From: CAZJYI01 sp964550025
Lineage (GTDB): Bacteria; Verrucomicrobiota; Kiritimatiellia; UBA8416; CAYOBW01
Length of the DNA: 64,000 bases
Assembly: GCA_964550025.1 (NCBI GenBank)
Contig: CAZJYI010000051.1
Coordinates: 1 to 64,000 of the forward strand
Direction: 5' to 3'
The translations under genes and the position numbers were made by a program. Below the pieces are notes generated by a model that was not told the DNA's origin, ran no database searches, and was given only the letters and a program-made list of their open reading frames with translations. Below are positions 8,203 through 16,112 of the stretch, in pieces. Position 1 is the stretch's first letter. Every line of letters begins with the position of its first letter.

Positions 8203-9693
8203 CTACGGTGCCTCCGGCAAAGAGAAACAGTGCTTCTTCATGATCTCCCGGCCGGGCGGAGACGTGCACAGGCGTGCGAACTGTGCCGCGAGAAGCGGTT
8301 CCTTGCTGAAGTTCAGACGGACGACCGTTACCTTCACGTGCTTGATGCTGTGGGTGCGCCCGCTCGTGGCCGAGGTGATGCTGTCGACCTTGTACTTCTC
8401 TTCAATCGGGACGGCATCAAAATCCGGCATGGCCTTCACGGGAGCGTCCCACAGTACGGCCAGGTCAACGGTCTTGAGCTTGAGCTGGTTGATCAGGTCG
8501 TGTGTACGGCTTTCGAAGAACTTGCGGTTCAACATCTCTTCCTTCATCTCGTTCTTCTCGAAGAGTGTCCACAGGATCTTGCCGCGCGTGCTGCGGTCCC
8601 GGTGCGGCAGCCCGAGCTTCAGGTCTTCTCTCAGGATGTCTTTGAAACCGGCCACGTTCTTCGGATTCCCCGCCAGGACGGCCAGTGTCGGCTCGATATG
8701 CGCGATGGTGTGCCAGCGCTCGGAAATCTTCCTGTCCTCGCACGTGTACGCGAACGGGTCGTGGCAGATGTAAATGTCGCCGTCTTTCGACTCCTCAAGA
8801 TGCAGAAGCACGGTTCCAGATCCGCCGTAGTCACGCAGGGTTTCGCAACCGGTCTTCTCCTCAAAGAGCTTGGCCAGGTCCTCGACCGGGGGGCGCATCG
8901 ACGAACCGCAGCCAATGCGTAGCTGCTTGCCCGGCACGGTGTAGTGATTGTCGCGAAAGCAGCCTGCACCCACGTCACCCGAGGCGAATGCCGCGAAAGC
9001 CTGCGCGAGCTCGGCCTCTTTCGCCTGCTTCAGAATGCCGACCGCCAGGGGCACGGCATGGTAGTTGGCGTCTTCGATCTGCACCGTGTCAATGTCGTCG
9101 GGGTACTGTTTCGCCGTGGCATCCCAGATGATGGTGGCGTCCAGCGCCTTGATCTTGACCTGGTTGGCAAGGCGGTTGACCGTCAGCGCTTCGAACTGGG
9201 CTTTAACCTTGTTCTGCAGGTCCGCGGCGGCGAGGACGTCCGTGGAAACCCCTCCGACAGCGCAAGCATCCGTCTTCCCCAGGCCGACGGCGACGCCTTC
9301 ACGCGCCAGGTCCGACAGCCCTTGAATCGCCTTGGGGTTGCCCTTCTGGACGGCGATCGTGGGAACGAACCAGGCGACCGTCACGTGGCTCTGCACCAGG
9401 CCCTTTTCGCGGGCCTTGTCGACGTAGGCAATGTCGCCCGGCAGGTAGATGTCCGCCGTGACCCCCGCTTGCAGCTGTCCCAGCAGTGTGCCCGAACCGG
9501 CGTACGTCGTCTTGACCACGCAACCGTTCGCCGCCTCAAACGCTTTGGCAACAGCCTCCATCGCGGGGCGGATGCCGCCTCCGCAAAGCACCGTCAATGT
9601 CCTCTCTCCACTCGTGGCCGGCTGTGGCGCCTTTCGGCGACATCCACACACCAGCAACGCCAGCAGTGTCAGCGTGATAGTAATACGTTTCAT
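8203..9693 (-). CDS. Tandem two-domain ModA-like substrate-binding lipoprotein
   Basis: A lipoprotein signal (hydrophobic stretch ending in VCGC, probable lipidated Cys18) is followed by two copies of a periplasmic oxyanion-binding domain. Copy 1 (about residues 30-245) starts LTVLCGGGIRPAM and has YAGSGTLL. Copy 2 (about 255-490) starts LRIGCGSSMRPPV and has YGGSGTVL. The paired Gly/Ser loops are where ModA/WtpA-type proteins bind molybdate or tungstate. Normal family members have one domain of about 250 residues, so this is an in-frame duplication whose halves have diverged well. Two binding sites feeding one permease could raise local ligand supply or widen specificity. It follows the TonB-dependent receptor gene and precedes the permease. 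Confidence 0.85.
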   Translation of the reverse strand: MKRITITLTLLALLVCGCRRKAPQPATSGERTLTVLCGGGIRPAMEAVAKAFEAANGCVVKTTYAGSGTLLGQLQAGVTADIYLPGDIAYVDKAREKGLVQSHVTVAWFVPTIAVQKGNPKAIQGLSDLAREGVAVGLGKTDACAVGGVSTDVLAAADLQNKVKAQFEALTVNRLANQVKIKALDATIIWDATAKQYPDDIDTVQIEDANYHAVPLAVGILKQAKEAELAQAFAAFASGDVGAGCFRDNHYTVPGKQLRIGCGSSMRPPVEDLAKLFEEKTGCETLRDYGGSGTVLLHLEESKDGDIYICHDPFAYTCEDRKISERWHTIAHIEPTLAVLAGNPKNVAGFKDILREDLKLGLPHRDRSTRGKILWTLFEKNEMKEEMLNRKFFESRTHDLINQLKLKTVDLAVLWDAPVKAMPDFDAVPIEEKYKVDSITSATSGRTHSIKHVKVTVVRLNFSKEPLLAAQFARLCTSPPGREIMKKHCFSLPEAP

Positions 9694-9861
9694 AGTTGGA
9701 CCATGGTCTATCAGAACCGTCTGCGCATGGCAAGCCGCGGCTGCTCCCGCAGAACCGTTCCTTCCCGTCTTCCTCTCACTTGGAAATCGGACATTCCCTG
9801 CCGCGCCTGGTCGTGGCCTTTGGCGAAGGCTGGCTGGACATTGGATATTGAGACCCTCCCG

Positions 9862-12114
9862 TCAGAACGTTGCCTCCACTCCCGCCATTGCCGTGAATGG
9901 TTGCCCCGGGCGCGGCCCGTAGGGGTGGCGGGAGGCGATGTACTCTTCGTCAAAGAGGTTGTGGAGATTGATGAACGTGGCCCACCCCCCGCCGAGCGCG
10001 TAGCGTGCCGAAACGTCGACGACAACCCGCGAGTCGGTCTTGCCGAAGCGCGCATCGGCCTTGCCGGTGACGGGGTTGACGTGTTCGGAGGAGTTGTTGG
10101 CCGTTGTGTACGCGGAGTCCACGTAGCTTGCCGTGATGTCGCACTCGAGTTTGCTGAACTGCACCCCATACCCGATGCTGGCCTGGAAGTCGGGAATGTA
10201 CGGAACGCTGTTCCCGTCCTCGCCGCCCGAGAAGATGGAGCCGGGGTCCTTGCTGGTGGCATCGCCGTCCAGCCGGGCGTGCGTGTAGGTCACGGCGGCC
10301 CACAGCGGGCATTTGAACCCCCAATCGTAGAGCCCCCCGAGGTCAACTTCGCCCTTGAGCTCGGCGCCGCAGGAGTTGACGTTTCCCGCGTTTTCGGCGT
10401 CAGTGTCCGTGGCGGTGCCGACGTACCCGCCCACGATGAGATCGTCCAGGTCGGTGTAGAAGAGCGATGCCTCGCACGATGCGTTCTTCGTCCCGTAGCG
10501 CGTGCCCAGTTCGAACGCGAGGCTCGTTTCTTCTTTGAGGTCCTTGCCGATGCTGTCGGCGGGTGAGGGGACCGAGTATCCGCGGTGGACGCCGGCGAAC
10601 AGCATCCAGCGGTCGGTTGGAACAAACCGGGACGATATGCCGGCGGCCCACACGGTCTCATCGCCCGTCAGCGTCCCCGTCCCCGCTCTACGGTCGGTCA
10701 CCTCGTTGTCGATGTATTCGGCACGGAAGCCGGGCGTCAGGCTGAAACGGCCCCAGGTCATGTCGTCCTGAACGTAACCGGCAATGGCTCCGGCGGTCTG
10801 TGTGCGGTCGCCGGCGCCGCCCTTTTCCCCGTACGTGATGCCGGTGACGTTGCCGTCGCTGTCCACGCTGACCTCGTCCTGCCACTGGTAGCGTTCCGCC
10901 TCGTCCACATGATACCGCACACCGACCTCCATCTCATGCTCGGCGCCGATGGCTTCGAAGTCGGCGTTGAGGCGGGATTGAACTCCACAGAGGTAGTAGT
11001 CGCGATTGTTCGCGCGGATGCGCCAGGTTCCCGCGTTTTCTCCCTTCAGTGTTGCAAGGGCGGCCCCGCCCACGGCCAGTGCCTCGGACGGCGAGACCGT
11101 TCCCGGCGCCAGTCCTGCCACGTCTTTGATGTCCTGCAGCTTGTACCAATTGCGGTGGAACTTGTTGTAGTAGGTAGCCGACGTGAGTTGCAGATCGTCG
11201 TCGAGGTCCATGGTGTGTCGCAGGTAGGAGCGGAACTGGTAACCGTCGAAACTGTCGAAGCGGGTGGCATAGTAGCGCTGGAACGGGTCGTCGGCGAAGT
11301 CGGATTCGCTCAACCCGAGGTACGTCTCGTCGGCGGTGAAATCCGTGTACCCGACTTTGAGCTCGACGCGCTGGTTGCGATCGTCGCCAGGTTGCCAAAA
11401 GAGCTTGCCCATGTAGTCGGTCTTGTGAAAGCCTGTCTCATCAATGTCCCCGGAAGCATGGCGGATGGTCTTGAAGCCGTCGTTCTGCCGGTGATAGACC
11501 TCGGCCAGTCCGCCGAGCAAGCCCAACCCCGTGTCCGCCATGCCGCCGTGGGACAGGTGTCCCCGGAACTCGTTGTCCGTTCCATAGAGTGCCTTGAGGT
11601 ACGTCGTCGGGTCCGTGGGGATTGGCGTGGAGAGATAGTTGATAGCACCGCCCGTGGTGTGCGGACCGTAGCGGATCTGGCTGCTGCCCTTGAGGACTTC
11701 CAGGCCGCTCATGCGTCCCATGGTGGGGGAGTAGTACGCGCTCGGGGCCGCATAGGGGGCGGGGGCGGTCAGGATGCCGTCTTCCATCAGCGTGATTTTC
11801 TGGCTGCGGTGCGTGTCGACGCCGCGCAGGCTGATGTTCGGCAGCAGCCCGTAGCCGTTCTCCTCCTGCACGTACACGCCTGTCGATTTGCGCAACACCT
11901 TGTGGATGTTGTCGTAGGCGTGAAAGCGGATGGCGTCCATGTCCAGGAACTCACCGGCCGCCGGAAGACGCCCCAGCGCCTCCTTCGACCCGATGACTAC
12001 CACGTCCGGCAACACGGCGGTGACGTTGGTGCTTCCATCCGCGATGGCGTGTGTGACCAGCGTTGCGGTGATGGCGATCAGGATGCCTCTGACAAGACGT
12101 TCTCGAAGCTGCAT
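9862..12114 (-). CDS. TonB-dependent outer-membrane receptor
   Basis: This 750-residue protein has a signal peptide (MQLRERLVRGILIAITATLV, ending near AIADG). A plug domain follows (about 25-150; LRKSTGVYVQEE, NISLRGVDTHRSQ, GLEVLKGSSQIRYGPHTTGGAINY), resembling FecA-like receptors. Then comes a long beta-barrel ending in an aromatic residue (GVEATF). I chose the ATG at 12114 because a strong GGGAGGA lies just upstream; frames starting further out add non-signal sequence. The gene is upstream of, and on the same strand as, the two-domain binding protein with a 168-base gap. I infer that it passes the same ligand, or a chelate of it, across the outer membrane. Its family would usually suggest iron or another metal chelate. 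Confidence 0.88.
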   Translation of the reverse strand: MQLRERLVRGILIAITATLVTHAIADGSTNVTAVLPDVVVIGSKEALGRLPAAGEFLDMDAIRFHAYDNIHKVLRKSTGVYVQEENGYGLLPNISLRGVDTHRSQKITLMEDGILTAPAPYAAPSAYYSPTMGRMSGLEVLKGSSQIRYGPHTTGGAINYLSTPIPTDPTTYLKALYGTDNEFRGHLSHGGMADTGLGLLGGLAEVYHRQNDGFKTIRHASGDIDETGFHKTDYMGKLFWQPGDDRNQRVELKVGYTDFTADETYLGLSESDFADDPFQRYYATRFDSFDGYQFRSYLRHTMDLDDDLQLTSATYYNKFHRNWYKLQDIKDVAGLAPGTVSPSEALAVGGAALATLKGENAGTWRIRANNRDYYLCGVQSRLNADFEAIGAEHEMEVGVRYHVDEAERYQWQDEVSVDSDGNVTGITYGEKGGAGDRTQTAGAIAGYVQDDMTWGRFSLTPGFRAEYIDNEVTDRRAGTGTLTGDETVWAAGISSRFVPTDRWMLFAGVHRGYSVPSPADSIGKDLKEETSLAFELGTRYGTKNASCEASLFYTDLDDLIVGGYVGTATDTDAENAGNVNSCGAELKGEVDLGGLYDWGFKCPLWAAVTYTHARLDGDATSKDPGSIFSGGEDGNSVPYIPDFQASIGYGVQFSKLECDITASYVDSAYTTANNSSEHVNPVTGKADARFGKTDSRVVVDVSARYALGGGWATFINLHNLFDEEYIASRHPYGPRPGQPFTAMAGVEATF

Positions 12115-12136
12115 GTGTGTTCCTCCCTTTGCCGTA

Positions 12137-12164
12137 TGATCCAATGACTCGCGGTGTGGGATCA
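12137..12164. promoter_or_regulatory. Inverted TGATCC/GGATCA pair upstream of the receptor operon (operator candidate)
   Basis: TGATCC (12137-12142) and its exact complement GGATCA (12159-12164) are separated by 16 bases, just upstream of the receptor gene's Shine-Dalgarno. The spacing suits a dimeric regulator. No regulator gene is nearby, and short pairs like this occur by chance. Confidence 0.2.
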
Positions 12165-12286
12165 ATCGGTGGGAACCCTGTTTTCCGTATCGGGGGATTC
12201 CCCGATGGGGGGGGATTGCGGATTGCGGATTGGGGAGCTGGGAGCCGAGGTGTCGCACCTGTTGCGGAGGGGAGGGGGGAGATTTG

Positions 12287-12369
12287 CGTGTACGAGTGCG
12301 TGTAGGAGTGCGGATCGACGGCGGGGGGTCGCACCACTTACTCGTACACGTACTCTTACACTCCGATCT
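12287..12369. repeat. GTGTACGAGTG-type palindromic repeat
   Basis: The left arm is built from GTACGA/GTGCGT/GTAGGA/GTGCGG hexamers. The right arm is an imperfect complement (ACTCGTACACGTACTCTTACACTC). The element sits between the divergent receptor and caspase genes. Similar hairpins lie at 58883-58972 and 61045-61112. The rest of the 12115-12568 gap holds the next repeat, a heptad-like AT-richer tract at 12441-12475, and no gene. Confidence 0.6.
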
Positions 12370-12398
12370 CTCCAGGCCTCTCTCGTCCCTGCTGCTGG

Positions 12399-12435
12399 GT
12401 GGACGATTGCGGGCGACGATTACGGTGGACGATTG
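12399..12435 (+). repeat. Dispersed GACGAT-type intergenic repeat, copy 2
   Basis: GTGGACGATTGCGGGCGACG followed by ATTACGGTGGACGATTG nearly matches 15005-15041. It is followed by degenerate 7-bp units (GATCTGA, ACTCTGA, AATCTGC, CATCTGA) near 12445-12475. Confidence 0.65.
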
Positions 12436-12568
12436 GGACTTTTAGATCTGAACTCTGAAATCTGCCATCTGAAGCGGCCGACTCTGACGCTCAAAACGTC
12501 CAACGCAAATGAAAGAACCCCGCCTCCCTCCACTTCTTGATCTATAACTCTCTCCAGGAGACCGCTCT

Positions 12569-14524
12569 ATGAAGCGAAGAGCACTGCTCGTCGGCGTTGA
12601 CCGCTATGCCAGCGACCGGTTTGTCGATCTCAAGTATGCCGTCGAAGACGCCTTTCGCTTGCGGGCCTTTGTCGAGCGACTACGCGGAGATGGCGCGTTC
12701 GAGTCGGTCGAGATGCTGCGCGACCCTTCCGATCACGAGGTGCGGGACGCGTTGCGCAAGGCAGCGGCGGGACTCGGCCAGGACGATCTCCTGCTCTTCT
12801 ACTTTGCCGGACACGGCATCCAGCAGCGAGAATCCAAGCAGCACCTCTTGCTGTGTCCCCAGGCCGATCCCGACGTGCTGGACTTCGGCACCAACGGCGC
12901 TGTTCCCCACTTCTTCCTGGACCGCATTGCCCGCGGCGGGCCATTCGACTGCCTGTTCGTATTCGATGCCTGCCGCAACGAGATCGTCGCCGGTCAACGC
13001 GGCGGCGGTGAGGGCATGCGGGGTTCCGCCACCCTGCGCGATCTCGGCTCCGCCAAGGTCGAATCCGTGGGCGGCGCTTGTGTGAAGCTCTGGTCCTGCA
13101 ACGACAGCGAACAGGCCTCCGAACAGCCCGAACTGAAAGCAGGCGTGTTCACCTATTCCCTCGTGGAATCCGCCCGGTCCCTGCTGGAGGCGGGCGAGCC
13201 CGTCGTCATCAACGAGGGCTTCGTACACACTCTCAGCCGCACAATGCAGGAGGTTGCCGGCGGCAGCCTGTCCCAGCATCCCCAGTACAGCAGCGTGGCG
13301 GGGCAGGGGATATGCTTGTGGGGCGAGGCCGCCCCCATCGCCGCACCCACCCGGGCGGAGGCACCTCCCCGCCCGCCCCCCAGGCGCAAGCCCCCCGCGG
13401 CAACATGGTGGTGCGAGATTGACGGCGAACAGACAGGCCCGCTGTCGGGAGCGGATCTCGTTGGACTGGCGCGGGCGGGAAAGGTCAGCCGGAATACGCT
13501 GGTTTGGCGTGGTGGGATGGTGGAGTGGACACACGCCGGTGAGATTGCCGAACTCCGCGCTGTGCTCCCGGCACGACCGCCCCCCGTGTCTCCGCCGTTT
13601 CGCGAGCACACCATACCCATTCCCCCGCCCCCGATTCCTCCGCCATTTCCCTTCCCGCCCGCTCTTGGACTCCCGTCGGTTGAGTTGCCGGCCGGTGCCG
13701 CCAGTGACGCGCGTGTCACCACGCCAGAACGGCAACCCGGCGAGGAGAAGACGGTCGAAGCCTGCGGCGTCACGTTCGAATTCTGCTGGTGCCCGTCGAC
13801 CACGAGCGAGGCCTGGAGACGGATCAGCGGGGGCAAGGACTACTTCCTGATGGGGTCGCCGGAGAATGAGAAGAGCCGCTCGTCCGACGAAATGCAGCAT
13901 CCAGTGAAGCTGACGCAGGGGTTCTGGATGGGAAAGTATCCGGTGACGCAGGGGCAGTACGAAGTTGTGACAGGCAATAGCCCTAGCGAGTTCAGGTCCA
14001 GAGGTCGAGGTTGCCCCATGGAGACAGACAACTACAGCGATGGCGGAGCTTTTGTCGAGGCCCTCAACTCTCCATACGGAACCGCGGCTGGGTGTTTCAG
14101 ACTTCCTACGGAGGCGCAATGGGAATATGCCTGCCGCGCCGGCACGACGACTGCGTTCTGCTACGGGAATGATCTCGATTCCACGATGGCAAACTTTGAT
14201 GGGCGCCATCCGTACGGCGAGGGGAAGGTGGGAGTGTGGCGGGGTAAGACTGTTCCCGTCGGGCAGTTCAGACCCAGCGCCTGGGGACTCCACGATATGC
14301 ATGGCAATGTCTGGGAATGGTGTGTGGATTGGTACGGTCCGTACCTGACGGGTGAATCGACAGATCCCGGCGGGCCATCCTCCGGGTCCGAGCGTGTTGT
14401 GCGGGGCGGATCGTGGGACAGTGGCGGCTGGGGATGCCGTTCCGCATACCGCTACAACGACGTCGGTGGGATGCTCACGTTCACGAACGAAGGCGTCGGT
14501 TTTCGTGTTGTTCTGTCTCCTTGA
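12569..14524 (+). CDS. Caspase-like peptidase – GYF_2 – formylglycine-generating-enzyme-like fusion
   Basis: The 651 residues fall in three parts. Residues 1-250 are a caspase/metacaspase (C14) domain with the His/Cys dyad visible as FYFAGHG (His82) and FDACRN (Cys135). About residues 278-335 form a GYF_2-type domain (WWCEIDGEQTGPLSGADL). A Pro-rich linker leads to an FGE/SUMF-type C-type-lectin fold (about 392-651; LPTEAQWEYACRAG, GLHDMHGNVWEWC, VVRGGSW, GVGFRVV). No signal peptide is seen, so it is probably cytoplasmic. Caspase–FGE fusions are known as targets of diversity-generating retroelements and in signalling or conflict systems. The last 45 residues are where a variable region would sit. 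No reverse transcriptase is in this window. The start ATG has AGGAG upstream. Confidence 0.85.
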   Translation: MKRRALLVGVDRYASDRFVDLKYAVEDAFRLRAFVERLRGDGAFESVEMLRDPSDHEVRDALRKAAAGLGQDDLLLFYFAGHGIQQRESKQHLLLCPQADPDVLDFGTNGAVPHFFLDRIARGGPFDCLFVFDACRNEIVAGQRGGGEGMRGSATLRDLGSAKVESVGGACVKLWSCNDSEQASEQPELKAGVFTYSLVESARSLLEAGEPVVINEGFVHTLSRTMQEVAGGSLSQHPQYSSVAGQGICLWGEAAPIAAPTRAEAPPRPPPRRKPPAATWWCEIDGEQTGPLSGADLVGLARAGKVSRNTLVWRGGMVEWTHAGEIAELRAVLPARPPPVSPPFREHTIPIPPPPIPPPFPFPPALGLPSVELPAGAASDARVTTPERQPGEEKTVEACGVTFEFCWCPSTTSEAWRRISGGKDYFLMGSPENEKSRSSDEMQHPVKLTQGFWMGKYPVTQGQYEVVTGNSPSEFRSRGRGCPMETDNYSDGGAFVEALNSPYGTAAGCFRLPTEAQWEYACRAGTTTAFCYGNDLDSTMANFDGRHPYGEGKVGVWRGKTVPVGQFRPSAWGLHDMHGNVWEWCVDWYGPYLTGESTDPGGPSSGSERVVRGGSWDSGGWGCRSAYRYNDVGGMLTFTNEGVGFRVVLSP

Positions 14525-14582
14525 GTCCTTTTTTGCCGCTTTCCGTTTTGCCATCGCGCCGTACGGAACGATCTGCGGTCTT

Positions 14583-14718
14583 CCCGTAGCGCGGAAATCC
14601 CGCGCGGGAGCATGTGGGGAGGATGTCGAGGGAGAGAGGGGAAGACCTTCGGCCTCATCTCTCTCTCGGCTCATCCTCATCACATGCACATGCGCGGAGA
14701 GGATTTCCGCGCTACGGG
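14583..14718. repeat. Perfect 18-bp inverted repeat (GTAG-type)
   Basis: Bases 14583-14600 (CCCGTAGCGCGGAAATCC) pair exactly with 14701-14718, and inner segments pair partly (CATGTG/CACATG). The GTAG start recalls REP elements used by RAYT transposases. It lies directly downstream of the caspase–FGE gene in a 690-base gap without genes. Confidence 0.6.
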
Positions 14719-14749
14719 AGGAGTACGACGCAAGTCGAGCCGTCAGAGG

Positions 14750-14877
14750 GCCGACGGCCCGTCACAAACCAGCCCGGCCCGGCAGGGCTGGTGGTACAAC
14801 GCAGAAGCCAGATGCCAGAGGGCTGAAAGCCCGACACAAGACCCTCGTGAGCACCCTGTGTCGGGCCTTCAGCCCTC
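14750..14877 (+). repeat. 130-bp palindromic repeat, copy A
   Basis: A first small hairpin (GGCCGACGGCC, then AGCCCGGCCCGGCAGGGCT) is followed by a strong hairpin, GAGGGCTGAAAGCCCGACAC (14818-14837) against 14858-14877. The same order and near-identical sequence recurs at 15058-15190. It has no coding potential and looks like a small non-autonomous mobile element. Confidence 0.65.
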
Positions 14878-15004
14878 GAATTGTCCTTCTCTCGCATCAT
14901 CCCCAGGGCTCGTCGCCCTGGGCTGGCGTCTGCCGGGCTTCCAGCCCTCTGTCAACGCCATGCTGACGTGGCATTTCTCCGCTTCCCCGTCGCTCCTGGC
15001 CCGG

Positions 15005-15041
15005 GTGGACGATAACGGGCGACGATAACGGTGGACGATTG
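15005..15041 (+). repeat. Dispersed GACGAT-type intergenic repeat, copy 3
   Basis: GTGGACGATAACGGGCGACG followed by ATAACGGTGGACGATTG. It is the closest match to the inverted copy at 17587-17621. It sits between the two 130-bp palindromic repeats. Confidence 0.65.
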
Positions 15042-15057
15042 AGTCGCATTGGACAGC

Positions 15058-15190
15058 CCCAAGGGCCAACGGCCCGGCACATGCCAGCCCAGCCCGGCAG
15101 GGCTGGGGGTATGAACGCAAAACCAGATGTCCGAGGGCTGAAAGCCCGACACAAGTCCTTCGTGAGAACCCTGTGTCGGGCTTTCAGCCC
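15058..15190 (+). repeat. 130-bp palindromic repeat, copy B
   Basis: Same layout as 14750-14877: a CCAGCCCAGCCCGGCAGGGCTGG hairpin, then GAGGGCTGAAAGCCCGACAC (15133-15152) pairing with GTGTCGGGCTTTCAGCCC up to 15190. The hairpin ends 28 bases from the response-regulator stop, so it may also serve as that gene's terminator. Confidence 0.65.
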
Positions 15191-15217
15191 GTTGGGAGGC
15201 GGCCTCGTCAGACTTGC

Positions 15218-15877
15218 TCAATCCTCCAAATTCGCCTTCGACCACGCCACGGCGTATTCGCTGAGCTCGTCGGCGCTTTCGAGGCGCAGTTTCTCCTTGA
15301 TGTGGGCCTGGTAGGTTTCGACCGTCTTCACGCTGACGTGCATCGCCTCGGCGATACGGCCGGGCCGGAAGCCTCGTCCGATGAGGCGCAGAACCTGGAA
15401 TTCGCGGTCGCTCAGGCGTTCGGTCGGGGAGGGGAGGTTATTGCCGCCCGTGCCTACGAGCTGCTTCATGATCCGCTCGGTGGCGGTGCCGCTGAGGTAG
15501 ATGCCGCCGTCGAGCACGTGGCGGATGGCTTCGGTGATCTTCTCCTCGGCCGCGCGCTTCGTGATGTAGCCGCGCGCGCCTGCCCGCAGGGCGCGCTCCG
15601 CGTAGACCGCCTCCTCGTGCATCGAGACGGCCAGGATGGGAATGCCGGATCCGCGTGACGAGACCTGTTTCATCAGGTCGACTCCGTCCGACTCCCGCAG
15701 CGAGATGTCCACCACCGCGATATCGGGCTTGAGCCGGTCGCAGGCCTCCAGCCCCCTGGTAACGTCGTCGGCCTCGCCGCAGACTTCCATGTCCGGTTCG
15801 TCGTTGATGAGCATTGCCAGCCCGCGCCGCAGCACCGGATGGTCGTCAACAATCAGAACCCTGTGTTTGTCGGCCAT
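15218..15877 (-). CDS. NarL/LuxR-family response regulator
   Basis: This 219-residue protein has an N-terminal receiver domain (VLIVDDHPVLRRGL, phosphoacceptor Asp in DIAVVDISL, switch Lys in YITKRA). A C-terminal LuxR-type helix-turn-helix follows (LSDREFQVLRLIGRGFRPGRIAEAMHVSVKTVETY). It controls transcription when phosphorylated. The partner is almost certainly the HisKA_3 kinase encoded just upstream on the same strand, 235 bases away. The target genes are unknown. Confidence 0.93.
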   Translation of the reverse strand: MADKHRVLIVDDHPVLRRGLAMLINDEPDMEVCGEADDVTRGLEACDRLKPDIAVVDISLRESDGVDLMKQVSSRGSGIPILAVSMHEEAVYAERALRAGARGYITKRAAEEKITEAIRHVLDGGIYLSGTATERIMKQLVGTGGNNLPSPTERLSDREFQVLRLIGRGFRPGRIAEAMHVSVKTVETYQAHIKEKLRLESADELSEYAVAWSKANLED

Positions 15878-15928
15878 GGCCGTCCTTCCGTCTTCAGAGC
15901 GTGGGAGAGATCACCGCGGCAGTTGAAT

Positions 15929-16050
15929 GACCACAGAAGGCACAAAACGCGCAAAAGAAGAGACTTGGAGAATCTGATGATCACACCATCCGGACGTACG
16001 TCAGTCCTTCCACAACCTCTTCCCCTCTTGTGAATTCTGTGCCTTTTGTG
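15929..16050. repeat. Inverted CCACAGAAGGCACA repeat
   Basis: CCACAGAAGGCACAAAACGC near 15929 is built on a 9-bp period. It is complemented by TTCTGTGCCTTTTGTGG at about 16034-16050, enclosing 75 bases between kinase and regulator genes. A second member is at 42142-42207. Confidence 0.5.
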
Positions 16051-16112
16051 GCTCAACCGCTCTTCCTTCGGTATCTGGATTTGGGCCGTCGCATTCCGTT
16101 TCTGGACAACGT

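Noticed and set aside
14395..14520. Confirmed diversity-generating retroelement variable region
   Set aside because: Only the protein fold and position fit. No template repeat or reverse transcriptase exists in the window, so it is kept as a suggestion only.
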